This document shows, in pieces, positions 27,103 through 33,717 of a stretch of 64,000 bases of DNA. Below the pieces are notes generated by a model, which worked only from the letters and a program-made list of their open reading frames with translations, was not told the origin of the DNA and ran no database searches. The DNA comes from Streptomyces sp. AC512_CC834 (lineage in GTDB: Bacteria; Actinomycetota; Actinomycetes; Streptomycetales; Streptomycetaceae), in NCBI RefSeq assembly GCF_019049325.1, contig NZ_JAGMUO010000128.1, forward strand, positions 94,244 to 158,243, read 5' to 3'. The translations under genes were made by a program, and so were the position numbers. Each line of letters starts with the position of its first letter. Position 1 is the first letter of the stretch.

Positions 27103-27575
27103 GCCGCGCCCGCTTCGCCTTCGCCGCGCACCCCGACGCCATCGCCGACCTGCGCGAGCTTCCCGATGAGATCCGTGACTTGGCGCTGCTGGAACTGCAG
27201 AACCTGGTCCACGGAAGTGATGACTGCCTGCCGTTGAAGGGCCGACTCGCCGGCTTCCACAAGGTCTATGTCGACCCTTCCGTCGCCTACCGGATGGTCA
27301 TCCAGTTCCGTCCGGCCCCGCCGACCTCGACCCACATGCGCGAGATCTACCTCGTCGCCGCCGGAAGCCGGAAGGACTACGCGGTCTACCGCTCGGCCCA
27401 CTTGCGCACCGGCGCCCAGCAGAACGTCGAGACCGACTCCGCCACCGAGGCCCGCGTGCAGGCCGCCCGGTCCCGGTCGTCGCTCGCCGTCGACCGACCG
27501 TCGGCGGGTCAGGCAACTCCCCCAGCAGCAGCCCCGTCCCCGGCGGCCGCTCCCCGAAAGGTTGTCCACCGATGA
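27099..27575 (+). CDS. RelE/ParE-like fold protein with long tail
   Basis: A 158-aa protein starting at a GTG that overlaps the previous stop. Residues 1-110 have a RelE/ParE-like layout: FAAHPDAIADLRELPDEIRD (helices), LKGRLAGFHKVYVD and AYRMVIQFRP (strands), MREIYLVAAGSRKDYAVYRS (C-terminal strand and helix). No antitoxin-sized gene flanks it; both neighbours are over 220 aa. It is embedded in a coupled operon, so a classical toxin role is uncertain. The tail contains RVQAARSRSSLAV and ends Val-Val-His-Arg. RelE-fold assignment is moderate. Confidence 0.55.
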   Translation: MSRARFAFAAHPDAIADLRELPDEIRDLALLELQNLVHGSDDCLPLKGRLAGFHKVYVDPSVAYRMVIQFRPAPPTSTHMREIYLVAAGSRKDYAVYRSAHLRTGAQQNVETDSATEARVQAARSRSSLAVDRPSAGQATPPAAAPSPAAAPRKVVHR

Positions 27576-28240
27576 CCACCGACCGCACTCCCCTGACCCG
27601 TGCCGAACTGGCGGATCTTCTCACCGACGCCGCGCAGAGCGTCTCCGGCATCCTCACCGCCGAGTACCCGACGGCCGCCGGCCGCTCCTACCTGCACCCT
27701 GTGCTGGGCGCGCTGTCGGCCGGGCCCCAGGTGGTCGGCGAGCTGAACGACCGCCTCGAAGGGTTCGTGGCCGCCGAGCCGCGCCCCGCCACGTCGGCGG
27801 GCCTGTTCACCCTGGCCTCTTATGCCTCCGCACTGGGGTGGCTCACCGAGTCCTTCGCCGAGCTGACCGCCTCGGTCGATCAGATCTGCACCCGAGTGGG
27901 CATCCCCACCGAGCCTCGCAACCCGGTCTTCGCCGCGCCCGACGGCGCCGAACGGGACGACGAGTTCGACTTCGCGTTCAGCGCGCTGGAGCTGGCGGCG
28001 ATCCGCACCGCGGCCGCGGCCGCCGGCCTGGCGCCGGACGACTACGTCGAGGTCCTCTCCGAGTCGCTGCTCGCCGCCTCCCGGATCACCGACGCCTGCA
28101 TGGAGATCTCCAGCGGCCTACTCGAAGACGCCGGGTACGTCCTCGACGAGGCAACCGACCACGTCTGGCTCGGGGACGGCCCCGAAAGCCTGCCCACCCT
28201 GGTCCGCTCTCTGCTCGCCCGGATGGAGGCGACGGAGTGA
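27572..28240 (+). CDS. Hypothetical accessory protein
   Basis: A 222-aa helical protein whose ATG overlaps the preceding stop (ATGA). It has AELADLLTDAAQSVSGILTA, a long central helical region, and LAPDDYVEVLSESLLAASRI near residue 150. Unlike many neighbours it has no disordered Arg-terminated tail. The 175 bp after it carry no convincing gene. No family recognised. Confidence 0.65.
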   Translation: MTTDRTPLTRAELADLLTDAAQSVSGILTAEYPTAAGRSYLHPVLGALSAGPQVVGELNDRLEGFVAAEPRPATSAGLFTLASYASALGWLTESFAELTASVDQICTRVGIPTEPRNPVFAAPDGAERDDEFDFAFSALELAAIRTAAAAAGLAPDDYVEVLSESLLAASRITDACMEISSGLLEDAGYVLDEATDHVWLGDGPESLPTLVRSLLARMEATE

Positions 28241-28415
28241 ACCCGCACGACGCGACCGAGCGGCCCGGATCCCACATGGTCGCCGAGGTGTTCGGTGTCG
28301 AGGGCGTGAGAGCCGGAGCCGTCTCGCCGCTGTCCGACGCCTGCGTGCGCTCCAACCGTTGGTTCCCGCCGCGCACGCGGGCGCGTTCCCCTCCTACCTG
28401 CCCGGAGCTTCGACC

Positions 28416-29354
28416 ATGCGCGTCCCTGATGATCCGTACCGCTACCAGGAGGTCCTGGTCAGTCCCATGTACCTGGCCGGTTCCGACGGGACCGGAGACG
28501 CCGGCTTCGCCCCGGTCGCCCACTGGCCGCACCACTACCTCGACGAGGGCCCCTGCCAGCTCGTCGTCACCTCACCCGACCAGAGGATTCGGATCGGCTG
28601 GTTCGGCGATGACTTCGAGCTGTGGAAGATCACCGCAGCCGCAGAGGCCGTCTCCGCACCCCGCTGGACTGCGACCTTCAACCACGTCACCCCGGCCGAG
28701 ATCGTCGCCGGCCTCGCCACCGCTCTGGCCCACGACTACGCCCAGGCCGACGCCTACGACGGCAACGGACGCTTTCTGGCGGAGCCGTCGCTCTACTGGG
28801 CCGACGCCGTCCAGCCTCTGACCGACGCCGGCTGGCGTCGTGAGGCCGGCGAGCGTGGCACCGTCGAGATCGTCGCCCCCGACGGACAAGCAGGCGTCCT
28901 GATCGACAACCGTCTCTCCGGCTGGGACGACGAGACCGTCACCCTGTGGGCCGGCCCACCGGGCTGGGGCACTCGGGCGGAGGCGGTGTTCACGGCCCGC
29001 ACCCCATCCCGCCTGATCGCCGCGACGGCAGCCGTCATGGCGGAGTCGGCCCCAGTAATCCGCGAACGGCACCAGATCAACCGCAGGATGGAGCACCTGG
29101 TCACGCTGACCCCGGTCGGCCACATCGCCGATCCCCAGCTCCCTCGCGCTCCAACCCCACTCGACGTTCGCCGCACCGCTGTCGTCCAGGCCGTCCACCG
29201 CGCCGCGCGCACCGCGCGCACCGCAGCAGACCTCCGGGTGATGGCCGCCCGCAGCCGCACCGCAGGTGCGGCGCAGAACCGGTCCGGCAACTACGCGACC
29301 GCCGCCGCAACCACGCCGTCGGCCATCTCGTCGGCTCCACGGCACAGCCGCTAA
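28416..29354 (+). CDS. DUF317 family protein (two DUF317 domains)
   Basis: A 312-aa protein with two copies of DUF317, a domain found mainly in Streptomyces and often on mobile elements. Copy 1 is about residues 28-110 (WPHHYLDEGPCQLVVTSPDQ, WTATFNHVTPAEIVAGL). Copy 2 is about 145-230 (VEIVAPDGQAGVLIDNRL, PSRLIAATAAVMAESAPVI). The C-terminus is Ala/Arg-rich with LRVMAARSRTAGAAQ and ends His-Ser-Arg. ATG 28416 is the best start. Biological role of DUF317 is not established. Confidence 0.8.
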   Translation: MRVPDDPYRYQEVLVSPMYLAGSDGTGDAGFAPVAHWPHHYLDEGPCQLVVTSPDQRIRIGWFGDDFELWKITAAAEAVSAPRWTATFNHVTPAEIVAGLATALAHDYAQADAYDGNGRFLAEPSLYWADAVQPLTDAGWRREAGERGTVEIVAPDGQAGVLIDNRLSGWDDETVTLWAGPPGWGTRAEAVFTARTPSRLIAATAAVMAESAPVIRERHQINRRMEHLVTLTPVGHIADPQLPRAPTPLDVRRTAVVQAVHRAARTARTAADLRVMAARSRTAGAAQNRSGNYATAAATTPSAISSAPRHSR

Positions 29355-29424
29355 TTCCTGGACCGGGCCTTCCGGGACACCACCTCGGGCCCAAGCCGCG
29401 CCCCCGAACCACAGGAGTTCCGTC

Positions 29425-29916
29425 ATGCCCACCGCCACCGCGCTCAACCAGGCCGCAGCCATGATCGAGAATGCCTGGGGCCAGCCCATCGAAATGCTGG
29501 AAACCCTCGCGGTCCGCCGACCCAGCGACGACCCGCTCCTGCGCTCGACCATGCACATCTATGCGGCCCTGACCATCACCGACCGCTCGGTAGCCGCTCA
29601 CCAGAACCGTCTGCACGCCCTTACCCGGCCCGGATACGTGCCGGCCTTCTACGAACTGGAGCGGCTCACCGGCTCAGCGGCCGAACTTCGCGTCGCCCAT
29701 GCGGAGAGCCATACGTACCTACAGGCGATCAGGCGTGTGATCGAAGCCCGGGAGGCCGCCGCGCCCACGGACCGAGCCTCGGCAGTTCGCCTGGCCCAGG
29801 CCGCTGTCGCCCGCTCCGGGCACGCGCAAACCGCCCTGAGCCAGGCGACGCCCGACCCGCCTGCTCCTTCGGCAGTGGTAGGGCCGTCGGCACCCGCTGC
29901 GGGGCCGCATCGCTGA
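29425..29916 (+). CDS. Hypothetical accessory protein
   Basis: A 163-aa protein with AGGAG 8 nt before its ATG. Mostly helical: ALNQAAAMIENAWGQPIEML, LRSTMHIYAALTITDRSVAA, FYELERLTGSAAELRVAHAE. The C-terminal ~35 residues are Ala/Pro-rich, preceded by AVRLAQAAVARSGHA, and end Gly-Pro-His-Arg. It converges on the small minus-strand gene with only 4 bp between stop codons. No family recognised. Confidence 0.65.
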   Translation: MPTATALNQAAAMIENAWGQPIEMLETLAVRRPSDDPLLRSTMHIYAALTITDRSVAAHQNRLHALTRPGYVPAFYELERLTGSAAELRVAHAESHTYLQAIRRVIEAREAAAPTDRASAVRLAQAAVARSGHAQTALSQATPDPPAPSAVVGPSAPAAGPHR

Positions 29917-29920
29917 GCGA

Positions 29921-30187
29921 TCAGGCGAGGTCCTCGCCGTGGTGGGCGCCCTCGATGCGGGTGCCCACCTCGCGTACCAGCTCCTCCAGCGTCAGCTCGA
30001 CCCGCTGGCCTTCCGCTGCCCGGTGCTCCACCACCATCTCCTCGTCCGGCCACCTGTCGGGCTGCGCGCCGACGCCCCACTGGCCGTCGGCGACCATTGC
30101 GATGTCGCCCAACGTCCACGGCCGTCCGGCAGCGCGGACCTTGCGCTCCAGCCCGGCTCCGTCCCAGTGTCTGCTCGCCTCTGCCAT
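29921..30187 (-). CDS. Small hypothetical protein on the opposite strand
   Basis: An 88-aa frame read from ATG 30187, with GGGGGAGCAGGG directly upstream. The longer frame to 30259 lacks an RBS. Contains GLERKVRAAGRPWTLGDIAM, MVVEHRAAEGQRVELTLEEL and an acidic His-containing end. It is one of few minus-strand frames in this module and shows normal high-GC codon use. Role unknown. Confidence 0.5.
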   Translation of the reverse strand: MAEASRHWDGAGLERKVRAAGRPWTLGDIAMVADGQWGVGAQPDRWPDEEMVVEHRAAEGQRVELTLEELVREVGTRIEGAHHGEDLA

Positions 30188-30351
30188 CCCTGCTCCCCCC
30201 TTCGCTCCCGTGAGGCCGTCGCCGCAACCCAGGTACGACAACCGCGTTCGCCGATCCATTCCCCGGCCGTCGACCCCCTGCTGACGGTCGCGAGTTCGCC
30301 CACGGCAGACGTCACCCCCGGGAAAGGACTACGCGCTTCGGCACACTGCAT

Positions 30352-30394
30352 GTCAACGTACGGATGTCGGGAAAATCGCAGGTCAACGAATGTC
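30352..30394. repeat. Pair of direct repeats, candidate regulator site
   Basis: Two related elements, GTCAACGTACGGATGTC (30352-30368) and GTCAACGAATGTC (30382-30394), stand 13 bp apart. The surrounding 338-bp gap (30188-30525) lies between a leftward small gene and the rightward gene at 30526. They could be an operator for one or both; nothing else is recognisable in the gap. Confidence 0.4.
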
Positions 30395-30525
30395 TGGTCG
30401 CCGACGGCGCCTGGCCGTCCCGGAGAGCGGCCCTATCTGTCCCGCCTGTCCCTACCGGCTGACCTCCTGACGAACCACCACCACCAACCCGCACCTGACT
30501 TTCCGTACTGCTCCCGGAGGTTCCC

Positions 30526-30738
30526 TTGCCCCAAAACCTGACCGTCGGCCACCTGCTCCGCCAGCTCCAGGGGCTCGACCCCCACCTGCCGATTCGCCTC
30601 GCCGTCAACCCCGACTTCCCCTTCGCCCACTATGTGGGGGCCGATGTCGTCGTCCGGGACGGCAAGGCGTTCATCGCCGACGATGGCCAGGAGGGCTACC
30701 TCCCGACGGCGCTGCGCGTCGCTCTCGCCTGGGCCTGA
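30526..30738 (+). CDS. Small conserved mobile-element protein
   Basis: A 70-aa protein from TTG 30526 with CGGAGG 6 nt upstream. The sequence (LTVGHLLRQLQGLDPHLPIR, AVNPDFPFAH, AFIADDGQEGYLPTALRVAL) matches a small protein type often seen in Streptomyces conjugative elements and phages. No catalytic motif. Function unknown. Confidence 0.65.
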   Translation: MPQNLTVGHLLRQLQGLDPHLPIRLAVNPDFPFAHYVGADVVVRDGKAFIADDGQEGYLPTALRVALAWA

Positions 30739-30827
30739 CCGGTTCCATCAACACCACGGAGGCTTCTATCTCGTCGCTACCCCACCCTTCGTCCGTCCTT
30801 CCGCTGCACGATCTCGCCATACGCCCC

Positions 30828-31157
30828 ATGCCGGACGGCGTACGCGGCGCGCTGGTCCGGCGCGTCTCCGCCCGGCCCGACGGCCCGCTCAACGTCACGT
30901 GGCTCGCCGCCGGAACTCCGAGACTCCCCCTCGGCCGCATCCGTCTTCACTGGGAGCCCGCCTCCCTCGCGGGCTGGGACGTCACCGCCCACCTGGGCCT
31001 GGCCACCACCGAGGTGCACCTCGCCTCCTGGCTCGCAGCCCCGGACGACTGGCCGCGCCTGGTCCGTCCGACCGTCCACGAGGTGATCGGCCTGTGCGCC
31101 GCCCTCACGTTCGCGACCGACGCCCTCGACCTCTCGAATCGCCTCGCCGAGGCCTGA
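30828..31157 (+). CDS. Hypothetical protein with possibly mutated start codon
   Basis: A 109-aa frame from ATG 30828, but that ATG has no RBS. A GGAGG at 30759-30763 stands before an in-frame ATC at 30768 (ATC-TCG-TCG), and the frame between them is open and protein-like (LPHPSSVLPLHDLAIRPMPD). So the original start was probably an ATG now reading ATC. The protein has LNVTWLAAGTPRLPLGRIRL and VHEVIGLCAALTFATDALDL. It is the last gene before the PhoX relic. Function unknown. Confidence 0.5.
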   Translation: MPDGVRGALVRRVSARPDGPLNVTWLAAGTPRLPLGRIRLHWEPASLAGWDVTAHLGLATTEVHLASWLAAPDDWPRLVRPTVHEVIGLCAALTFATDALDLSNRLAEA

Positions 31158-31170
31158 CCGAGAACCGCAG

Positions 31171-31320
31171 GGTGCCGGCGGGCGTCGGAGCGGGGGCGCC
31201 GTGCAGAACCGGGTCGCCCCAGCGGATGACGAACTGCTGGGCGTAGCCGGGCGGAGCGGTGACGGTGTCGGCCGTGTTCGGCGGAACGAGCTCGGAGCGC
31301 AGATCGCCGGGCAGGTGATC
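31171..31320 (-). pseudogene. Relic of a PhoX-type (DUF839) secreted phosphatase gene
   Basis: About 50 codons on the minus strand read SELVPPNTADTVTAPPGY, then FVIRWGDPVLHGAPA, the conserved opening of the mature PhoX phosphatase domain in Streptomyces. The signal peptide is missing upstream and everything after GAPA is missing downstream. It lies exactly between the conjugation module and the arsenic cluster, so it may mark a recombination junction. Identification is from memory of the family; the match is short but specific. The rest of the 362-bp gap (31158-31519) shows no gene. Confidence 0.5.
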
Positions 31321-31331
31321 ACCTGCCCGGC
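31306..31331. repeat. 26-bp perfect palindrome
   Basis: GCCGGGCAGGTGA is followed directly by its reverse complement, with no loop. It lies at the edge of the PhoX relic and at the boundary between conjugation and arsenic genes. It could be a protein-binding or recombination site, or a relic terminator. Confidence 0.6.
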
Positions 31332-31519
31332 TACGGCTACTTGACGGGTTCGGCCTCAGCCGTGCTCATCGGGGTCGGACGGCCGGTGCGCGATGCGGCC
31401 CGCGAGATCGCCTGGCCTCTCGATACCGAAGGGTGATCCTCGGGACATCGCGAGGCGAAGAACCGGACCTGCGGTGCACAGACCGCCGCTGTCCGCTCGA
31501 CAGAAGCGGTGAGGACCGG

Positions 31520-31900
31520 TCACCCGTGTGAGGTCCGAGGTGCCGGGTCCAGGATGGACCGAATGCGTTGCAGTCCGTTGTGGTTGACAGAAAACCAGGC
31601 CCAGGTGCCACGCCGCTCGCGGTCCAGGAGCCCGGCTTCGGTCATGATCTTCAAGTGGTGGCTGACGGTGGACTGGCGTAGCTCCAGACTGTCCGCCAAG
31701 TCGCATACGCAGGCTTCCCCGTTGGGGGCCTGCTCCAGTAGCCGGAACAACTGCAGGCGGGTGGGATCGGCGATGGTTCGCAGCATCGCCGACAACTGTT
31801 CGGCTTCGGAACGGTTCAGGGGTTTGCAGTTCAGCCCCGGCCCGCACGAGCCGCCTTCGAGGAACCCGTCCTCCGACGTCTGCAGATCTATGACAGCCAC
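31520..31900 (-). CDS. arsR: ArsR family arsenite-responsive repressor
   Basis: A 126-aa winged-helix repressor. The As(III)-sensing motif ACVCDL carries Cys64 and Cys66 in the alpha-3 helix. The recognition helix follows (STVSHHLKIMTEAGLL), then a wing (RRGTWAWFSV). N-terminal Cys19 and Cys25 could add a third thiolate. It is transcribed leftwards behind the MFS, ArsI-like and flavoprotein genes, with a 163-bp gap. It presumably represses arsenic genes until arsenite binds. Confidence 0.9.
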   Translation of the reverse strand: MAVIDLQTSEDGFLEGGSCGPGLNCKPLNRSEAEQLSAMLRTIADPTRLQLFRLLEQAPNGEACVCDLADSLELRQSTVSHHLKIMTEAGLLDRERRGTWAWFSVNHNGLQRIRSILDPAPRTSHG

Positions 31901-32063
31901 CCATCGACCATAAGGGTTGGGTGATCACTTTGGCACGATCGAAAATGGCCGGACTGGGCGCTCGGCCAAGATTAGGGGTAGTTAGGGGACAGACATCGAG
32001 GCAGCGGCAGCAGATCGTGTGGGCGTCGGCTGGCGGCGCGGTGGCGACTGTCCTTCACGGCTG

Positions 32064-33287
32064 TCACGTTGTCTTGCCGGTTGGCGTGGTGTGCCAGGCG
32101 ATCAGTGCGGCGGCGGCCGAGACCAGCGCGAGGACGACGAACAGGCTGGGGTAGCCGCCGAGCGGCACGGTCAGGGCGGTACCGGCGAACGGGGCGAGCG
32201 CGGAGGCGGTCGTCGCAGGGGCGGCAAGAATTCCGGACAGCCGACCGTAACGGTTTGCGCCCCATCGGTCGGTGATGGCGGTGGCCTGCAACAGGGTCAG
32301 GTTGCCGCGGACGGCGCCGGCGACGACGGCCAGGACTGCCAGCAGCGGGTAAGGGCCAGGGACGAACGCGAAGGCGGCGGTGGTGGCTCCCCCCAGGCCG
32401 ATGAGAACCGCGGCGCGTAGGGCGGGTGAGCTTCGGCGGGCCAGGGCGGCATACAGCGTGCGGCCGAGAGTCTGCCCGGCCCCACCCAGGCCCAGGGCCC
32501 AGGCGGCCTGGGTAGCGGTGTAGCCGCGGTCGAGCAACAGGGGGACGAGGGCGACGACCACGGCGTACATCGCGAAAGCCGAGAGGGTCAGGGCGGTGGC
32601 CAGCAGGAGGAACGGACGGCTGCGGGTGATGGCGGCCGTGGTGGCGGTCCCGCCGGTGGTGGCCGGGGGCGGAGCGGGGGGCCAGGGCCCGCGCAGGGCG
32701 AGGGCGTGGGCGGGTATGGTCACGGCGGCCAGGACGACGGCCAGAATCAGGTACGTGTGCCGCCAGCTGAAGTGGCCGGCCAACTCAGCGGTCAGGGGCG
32801 CGAAGACGGTGGAGGCCAGACCGCCGGCGAGAGTGACGGTGGTCAGGGCACGGATGTGGTCGGGGGCCCACCAGCGGGTGAGTGCGGCGAACGCGGGCTG
32901 GTAGAAGGTGGATGCCATGGCGAGACCGGCCAGCAGCCACCCGACGGTGAACATGGCCAGGTTGGGCGCGGTGGCGACGATGACCAGGCTGGCGGTGCCG
33001 ATGACGGAGCCGACGGTCATCACCGTGCGGGGCCCGCGGGCGTCCAGGATGCGGCCGACGCGGATACCGGCCAGGGCGGAGACGAGCAGAGCGGCGGAGA
33101 ACGCGGCCGTGGTCGCGGCCGCGCTCCAGCCTGTGGCAGTGGTGATCTGCGGGTTGAGGACGGGAAAGGCGTAGTAGACGATGCCCCAGCTGGTGATCTG
33201 GGTCAGGCACAGGGCAGGCAGGGCCGCCGCTGGCCGCGCCGGTTGACCGGTGACGGCGGCCGCAGGGGCCGTGGAGAGATCGCTCAT
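32064..33287 (-). CDS. MFS transporter of the arsenic cluster
   Basis: A 407-aa major facilitator superfamily protein with 12 predicted helices. The N-terminus has TQITSWGIVYYAFPVLNPQI, typical of MFS exporters near arsR genes. The motif-A loop reads VGRILDARGPR. ATG 33287 is used; the frame extends further but without RBS. It ends a leftward series from the flavoprotein through the ArsI-like gene. Efflux of arsenite or an organoarsenical is inferred from neighbours; it is not clearly ArsJ because no GAPDH partner is present. Confidence 0.8.
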   Translation of the reverse strand: MSDLSTAPAAAVTGQPARPAAALPALCLTQITSWGIVYYAFPVLNPQITTATGWSAAATTAAFSAALLVSALAGIRVGRILDARGPRTVMTVGSVIGTASLVIVATAPNLAMFTVGWLLAGLAMASTFYQPAFAALTRWWAPDHIRALTTVTLAGGLASTVFAPLTAELAGHFSWRHTYLILAVVLAAVTIPAHALALRGPWPPAPPPATTGGTATTAAITRSRPFLLLATALTLSAFAMYAVVVALVPLLLDRGYTATQAAWALGLGGAGQTLGRTLYAALARRSSPALRAAVLIGLGGATTAAFAFVPGPYPLLAVLAVVAGAVRGNLTLLQATAITDRWGANRYGRLSGILAAPATTASALAPFAGTALTVPLGGYPSLFVVLALVSAAAALIAWHTTPTGKTT

Positions 33288-33297
33288 GAGTCGGTCA

Positions 33298-33651
33298 TCA
33301 GCAACTGGCCGTGTCGGGCTGTAGTTCGGGCAGACTGGCGGTCGCGGGGGTACAGCAGGTGCTACGAGGCTGCTTGGCCAGGGTGTCGGCGTCGGCCTTG
33401 ACCACGTACACCTCCGACGGCTCCTGGCCGGGACCGCGCACCCAGGCCTTGTCTTGCAGGGCGTAGCCGCAGGCGGTGCCCTCGCCCGCCGTTCCTTCGA
33501 CGAGGGCGAGCTTGAGCGCAGGCTCAGTGGTGGAGGAGTTGGCGTAGCCATCACGACGCAGCTTGGCCGGCCCGGTGCCGAAGAGCCTGCTGTGGAAGGT
33601 GGTCGCGGCCTGCAGGTCGGGCACTCGCGGTGTGAGTTGTGTCCGGGACAT
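33298..33651 (-). CDS. arsI: ArsI/CadI-like C-As lyase with internal deletion
   Basis: A 117-aa VOC-fold protein matching ArsI/CadI at both ends: SRTQLTPRVPDLQAATTFHS, LFGTGPAKLR and GYANSS, then YALQDKAWVRGPG, EVYVVKADADT and STCC. The middle ~40 residues are absent: after KLALVEG the text jumps to TAGEGTACGYALQDK. The missing part normally holds the NHLG metal-binding His and the vicinal Cys-Cys before Y-A-x-Q-D-K; here only Cys61 remains. A normal ArsI cleaves carbon-arsenic bonds with Fe(II). This version should lack that activity. The repeat EGTA-GEGTA at the junction suggests a deletion by slippage. Confidence 0.75.
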   Translation of the reverse strand: MSRTQLTPRVPDLQAATTFHSRLFGTGPAKLRRDGYANSSTTEPALKLALVEGTAGEGTACGYALQDKAWVRGPGQEPSEVYVVKADADTLAKQPRSTCCTPATASLPELQPDTASC

Positions 33652-33717
33652 GGGTCGTACTCCTGCCGGTTCGGTGGTGCGCGCTGCCCGCAGCCGTGAC
33701 GGCTTGGGTAGTGGCGT

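Noticed and set aside
28237..28410. GTGA overlap at the stop of the gene at 27572, suggesting another coupled gene
   Set aside because: The frame runs into an out-of-frame shadow of the DUF317 gene without protein-like features.
32064..33287. ArsJ organoarsenical exporter
   Set aside because: ArsJ is normally paired with a GAPDH gene, which is absent; only MFS membership is supported.
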